From assembly GCF_038002345.1 (NCBI RefSeq), contig NZ_JBBOCJ010000001.1, positions 5,022,001-5,086,000 of the forward strand: 64,000 bases of DNA. The letters run 5' to 3'. Under the pieces are notes generated by a model. It saw nothing but the letters and a program-made list of their open reading frames with translations. It was not told the origin of the DNA and made no database searches. The DNA comes from Paenibacillus sp. FSL M7-0420. GTDB lineage: Bacteria; Bacillota; Bacilli; Paenibacillales; Paenibacillaceae. This document shows positions 60,994-64,000 of this stretch, piece by piece. Within the stretch, counting starts at the first letter, position 1; the number at the start of each line of letters is the position of its first letter. The position numbers and the translations under genes are program-made.

Positions 60994-62042
60994 TTGGCAT
61001 CTCCTCCTTGCGGTGCGGCTGAAGGCGCCGGATTCACAGCGGCAGGAGCAGAGGGGCTATCCTTGGTGCTGCGCATCAGCTCATTCAGCGGCAGATAGTT
61101 CACAGTGTCACTATTCGAGTTGGTAATGAAGATTTTGGCATTAGGCAGGATCGTCTCCAGGGTCTCCAGGACCAGCCGGCTCTCGGTGACACTCTGATTA
61201 TTGGCATATTCGGCAAAAATAGCATTGAACCGCGCCACATCCCCCTGCGCATTCAGGATACGCGACTTCTTCTCACCTTCGGCCCGCTCCAGCAGCGCCT
61301 GCGCTTCACCACGTGCCTTCGGAATGATATCGTTCTCATACTTCTTGGCGTTATTGATCTTCGTGTTCTTCTCTTCACGGGCGTTGGTGACCTCGCGGAA
61401 GGCTTCCTCGACCTGGCCGCTCGGCGGCTCAATATCCTGGAATTTGATATCAATGATCTGAATGCCGGTATTGTATTTCTTGTGCAGGTCAACCAGCAGC
61501 TCCCGGACTTTATCCTGAATCACGGTCTTCCCGTCGGTAATCGCAAAATCCAGCTTCTCAGAACCAATCACTGCACGGATCGAGGAACTGGCCGAATTCC
61601 GCAGAAATTGCTCCGGTTCATCAATGTTATACAGATAATCACGGATATTGCTGATCTTCCACTGGACCACAGCATCGGCAGATACGATGTTCTCATCACC
61701 TGTAATCATCATGGCTTCTTCATCCACGGGCACAGCTCCTCCAGCCTCCTGGCGGTATCCGATATGAATCCGCTGGGTCAGCTCCGCAGGTACGGTAATT
61801 ACATCCTGGATCGGATAGGGCCATTTGAAATGAAGTCCGGCTGAGCTCTCATTCGTATACTTGCCGAAGGTCAGAATTGCTGCACGTTCCTGCTCCTGCA
61901 CCGTATAGAATGAGGTAGCACCGATATACAGCAATACCGCCGCAGCGGCTACCCCCACCCCTATCCTCTTGTACATGCCCGGCTTCAACTTCGGCAGCTT
62001 GAACCCTGGGATATTATCGCCATTCTGGTTCATGAAATTCAA
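60990..62042 (-). CDS. hflK: SPFH/prohibitin protein HflK
   Basis: About 350 residues. The start is probably the TTG at 62042 (AGGAG nine bases upstream); the ATG three codons later, at 62033, is possible but too far from the RBS. Cytosolic Pro/Lys-rich head (FKLPKLKPGMYKR), one TM helix (GVGVAAAAVLLYIGATSF), SPFH domain with TVQEQERAAILTFGKY and VQWKISNIRDYLYNI, then a helix (EAQALLERAEGEKKSRI). The C-terminal PSAPAAVNPAPSAAPQGG is low-complexity. First gene of hflK-hflC. Confidence 0.92.
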   Translation of the reverse strand: MNFMNQNGDNIPGFKLPKLKPGMYKRIGVGVAAAAVLLYIGATSFYTVQEQERAAILTFGKYTNESSAGLHFKWPYPIQDVITVPAELTQRIHIGYRQEAGGAVPVDEEAMMITGDENIVSADAVVQWKISNIRDYLYNIDEPEQFLRNSASSSIRAVIGSEKLDFAITDGKTVIQDKVRELLVDLHKKYNTGIQIIDIKFQDIEPPSGQVEEAFREVTNAREEKNTKINNAKKYENDIIPKARGEAQALLERAEGEKKSRILNAQGDVARFNAIFAEYANNQSVTESRLVLETLETILPNAKIFITNSNSDTVNYLPLNELMRSTKDSPSAPAAVNPAPSAAPQGGDAK

Positions 62043-62106
62043 GATGCATCGCTCCTTTTGGCGTATTTTAGTCTTATTAAAGGTATATATACGGATACAA
62101 AACAAA

Positions 62107-62129
62107 AAAGTCGCAAAAATTGCGACTTT
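62107..62129 (-). terminator. intrinsic terminator upstream of hflK
   Basis: Nine-base stem AAAGTCGCA/TGCGACTTT with a five-base loop; on the minus strand it is followed by TTTTTTG. It blocks transcripts entering hflK from the right. Confidence 0.8.
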
Positions 62130-62350
62130 AATGATGGTAGCTGAATATTGCTGCGTTTCTCGCGGGTTTGGCTGGTTGGTTTACAGTATATTAGTTCCGG
62201 TTAAACCAAACCTTTTCATTCCAATTCCATTGACGAACTCGTCTCCATACGACGCCCGTGCACCCACACGTCCAGCACATTGTGTTCAGTTTTTCGCATA
62301 CATTCCACCCGTGCGGCTGCTAATTTCACAGTTTCTACTAATCCAGTTAA

Positions 62351-62404
62351 ATACAAAAAAAACCGGGGAACACGCAACCTGCGTCTTTTCCGGTTTTTTT
62401 GTAT
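62351..62404. terminator. bidirectional terminator after the RRNPP pair
   Basis: Arms ATAC-AAAAAAA-CCGG and CCGG-TTTTTTT-GTAT with an inner ACGC/GCGT stem. T runs on both strands. On the minus strand it closes the receptor/peptide transcript 125 bases after the peptide stop. Confidence 0.82.
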
Positions 62405-62528
62405 TGGGAAGAGGGTCAAAAGAAAACATCCCCGGGTGGCGGGGACGTTAATTGGGTTAATGAGGATATTTGATGATAACTAATGGAAGTATATTCTTGA
62501 CAATTGATCCGTAAATACTTGCTAAAGA

Positions 62529-62672
62529 TCAACCTCCGCCTGTACCATGTCCCATAGTTTGAATTAACATTTGTGTACTTGCAGTTACTAAAGGTTCTCC
62601 TGTAGCAATTGGTAAAATTATTGTAGCAACCAAACTACAGGAAGCTAGGAGTATAAAGAGCTTTTTTTTCAT
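62529..62672 (-). CDS. RRNPP signalling propeptide (Phr/Alo-like)
   Basis: 47 residues, too short for usual gene calls. Basic-hydrophobic leader MKKKLFILLASCSLVATIIL, then a polar segment with VTASTQMLIQTM and a glycine-rich C-terminus GHGTGGG. This is the layout of secreted propeptides whose C-terminal penta- to decapeptide is cut out, re-imported and bound by the TPR receptor. The Gly/His-rich end resembles mature peptides known from Paenibacillus polymyxa Alo systems (from memory, for example SHGRGG). The start ATG lies inside the receptor gene, overlapping its end by 38 bases, with AGGA five bases upstream. The mature sequence and processing are not known. Confidence 0.75.
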   Translation of the reverse strand: MKKKLFILLASCSLVATIILPIATGEPLVTASTQMLIQTMGHGTGGG

Positions 62673-64000
62673 GTGAATCCTGCACCTCTCTAATCAGAAG
62701 TTTGTAATGAAGTTTCTCATCTTCATCTGCCTTATGTCTAAACTGTTCAAAGAGATCGACACATTTGATAATCAATCCTTCGTTATTGATTCTAGCAGAT
62801 GATTCCAAACTCTGAAGGATGAAGTTAATCCCTTCTTTACGTTTGTTATGTAGATGATAAAATGCCAGTTCAATGAGGAATCGGGTATGCTGATCCGTTA
62901 TTATTTGCTCGTTATAACCGCCAAACTCTGTAGCATATGTCTTATAAGGAATATAAGCTGCGAACTGCTCCAGAACGTGATCAACATTCCAACTATAACG
63001 GTTAGCTGATGTCAGGATATTAGATAGAGCTACGAATATCTCATCTTTTTGAGAAGAGATATGTTCAATATACTGTGTAAGTATTTCCTGCTTACCCGAC
63101 ATAACCTGATAGAGTAAAGTATTCGCCCTACCCCATTCTTGAAACTGAACTACCGTTCGTTTCGCCTCGTTATCATTATTGTCTATCCAGCTTGTATCCA
63201 TATAAAGGTTGACGAATTTTAGCGCTGATGAATAATCACGATGTTCTTCACATATGCTTGCACGCATTAGATGAGAGTAGTAAATATAGAAGCATAGCGG
63301 TTTTTCAGTTTTTTTCTCATCATTCTGTCTGCGGTTTGATTGACGTTGAAGTTTACAACGAAGAGTAGCCAGATGAAGCATATCCTGGGCTAGTTTATCA
63401 GCTTTGTCCCATTTATGCAGTGAAAAATAGACATTTACTAAGTGCTTAATTCCATCCAACTGATCCGCCTCATCAAGCCTGTCCAAATAACATTCAAAGA
63501 TATGAGCCGCCTGTAAATTTCGGGCTTGATCGTCGCCAAGGGCAATCCGGAAAAGACGGTACTGGCACAAGGCCAGCCGTTCGGAGTTCTGGTATTTCTC
63601 ACTCTCACTCACGTTCTTATACAGTAGTTCTGCCGCTTGCCATTGCCCCTCCTGAAACAGCCCTTCAGCCACCTCAAATAGCATAGGAGCATAAGTCAAT
63701 TTCTCCAGCAGCTGCTGAACAACCTGTTCAATGCAATCCAGACGCCCCAGCGCGGCTGATCGTACAAGAAACGGCCTTAGCCGCCGCCAGGTTGGTGGTG
63801 AATGATCGAAGCATTCCTCCACATACAGACTGTAAAAGTGGTCCTCTGGAAGATTCATCGCCCTCGTGATCCGCTCCAGATGGTTCATGGCAATGGGCTG
63901 CTGACCATGAATCAGCCGACTAAGTGTTCCTGAATTAATTCCGGATTGACCGGCAAACTGATTAATGGTCATCTTCTGCTGAGACAGATGCCCCGATAAT
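62635..64000 (-). CDS. RRNPP-type receptor (HTH-TPR), 5' end outside window
   Basis: At least 454 residues are visible. The frame is open through 64000, and the residues before the first ATG at 63972 (SGHLSQQK) fit helix 1 of the HTH, so the true start lies beyond the edge. Xre-type HTH (NQFAGQSGINSGTLSRLIHG), linker with LPEDHFYSLYVEECF, then about eight TPR-like helical repeats. This architecture, and the LYVEECF motif, are typical of the Paenibacillus peptide-sensing regulators of the Rap-NprR-PlcR-PrgX class. It binds an imported peptide in the TPR groove and regulates promoters, commonly its own. The cognate peptide is encoded downstream. Confidence 0.85.
   Translation of the reverse strand, partial: LSGHLSQQKMTINQFAGQSGINSGTLSRLIHGQQPIAMNHLERITRAMNLPEDHFYSLYVEECFDHSPPTWRRLRPFLVRSAALGRLDCIEQVVQQLLEKLTYAPMLFEVAEGLFQEGQWQAAELLYKNVSESEKYQNSERLALCQYRLFRIALGDDQARNLQAAHIFECYLDRLDEADQLDGIKHLVNVYFSLHKWDKADKLAQDMLHLATLRCKLQRQSNRRQNDEKKTEKPLCFYIYYSHLMRASICEEHRDYSSALKFVNLYMDTSWIDNNDNEAKRTVVQFQEWGRANTLLYQVMSGKQEILTQYIEHISSQKDEIFVALSNILTSANRYSWNVDHVLEQFAAYIPYKTYATEFGGYNEQIITDQHTRFLIELAFYHLHNKRKEGINFILQSLESSARINNEGLIIKCVDLFEQFRHKADEDEKLHYKLLIREVQDSHEKKALYTPSFL

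Larger units (their letters stand above)
62043..62528. other. 486-base intergenic region with terminators
   Basis: Contains two terminators (62107-62129 and 62351-62404) and a promoter region for hflK in 62043-62106 that could not be resolved. Two short frames (62216-62419 minus and 61969-62451 plus) cross it but run through terminator stems and hflK, with no RBS. No gene seen. Confidence 0.6.

Noticed and set aside
61969..62451. 160-codon plus-strand frame and 62216-62419 minus-strand frame
   Set aside because: They run across hflK or terminator stems, have no RBS, and no recognisable protein features.

Overview
The window reads as a chromosomal segment of a spore-forming Firmicute, most likely Paenibacillus. 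The reasons are ten bacterial collagen-like proteins of the exosporium/BclA type (G-X-T triplets, no signal peptide, TNF/C1q-like C-terminal domains), a large set of glycosyltransferases and nucleotide-sugar enzymes beside them, strong AGGAGG ribosome binding sites, and a Paenibacillus-style RRNPP peptide quorum-sensing pair at the right end. No rRNA, tRNA, insertion sequence or CRISPR array was seen.

Layout. 1-610: 3' part of a DmpG-type aldolase. 681-33458 (minus strand): the collagen/glycosylation island. It holds collagen-like genes at 1904, at 4509-14403 (a three-gene cassette present twice, each ending in a collagen/beta-propeller fusion), at 14700-17095 (two genes with a helical N-terminal domain), a 2998-residue collagen gene at 17284-26280 and a small one at 26441. 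They are interleaved with GT2-TPR glycosyltransferases, rfbA (dTDP-glucose), manC (GDP-mannose) and a glycosyltransferase (30275-31048) that resembles the N-terminal domain of animal procollagen galactosyltransferases. 33637-37832 (plus): three proteins built from hexapeptide acyltransferase and glycosyltransferase domains. 37915-40067: small proteins, including a free-standing copy of the collagen N-terminal domain and a MerR-type regulator. 40242-44532 (minus): rfbH-rfbF-rfbG-GT2 operon for a CDP-3,6-dideoxyhexose precursor. 44729-44890: a tiny zinc-finger-like protein.

44979-64000 is more ordinary chromosome: a large 7TMR-DISM hybrid kinase with a SARP-like response regulator, a secreted protein, a cupin, an AgrA/AgrC-like pair, a serine beta-lactamase-fold protein, a dedA-uppP operon behind an S-box-like leader RNA with terminator, a tandem glycosyltransferase, hflK-hflC, and an RRNPP receptor with its overlapping propeptide gene.

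How the genes may work together (inference): mother-cell expression would make collagen-like fibres. dTDP-, GDP- and CDP-activated sugars, the GT2-TPR enzymes, the COLGALT-like enzyme and the acyltransferases would decorate their very dense threonines, producing a glycosylated hair-like spore surface. The points most worth following up are the COLGALT-like enzyme, the giant proline-free acidic collagen with higher-order repeats, the S-box-like leader of dedA-uppP, and the RRNPP receptor/peptide pair.
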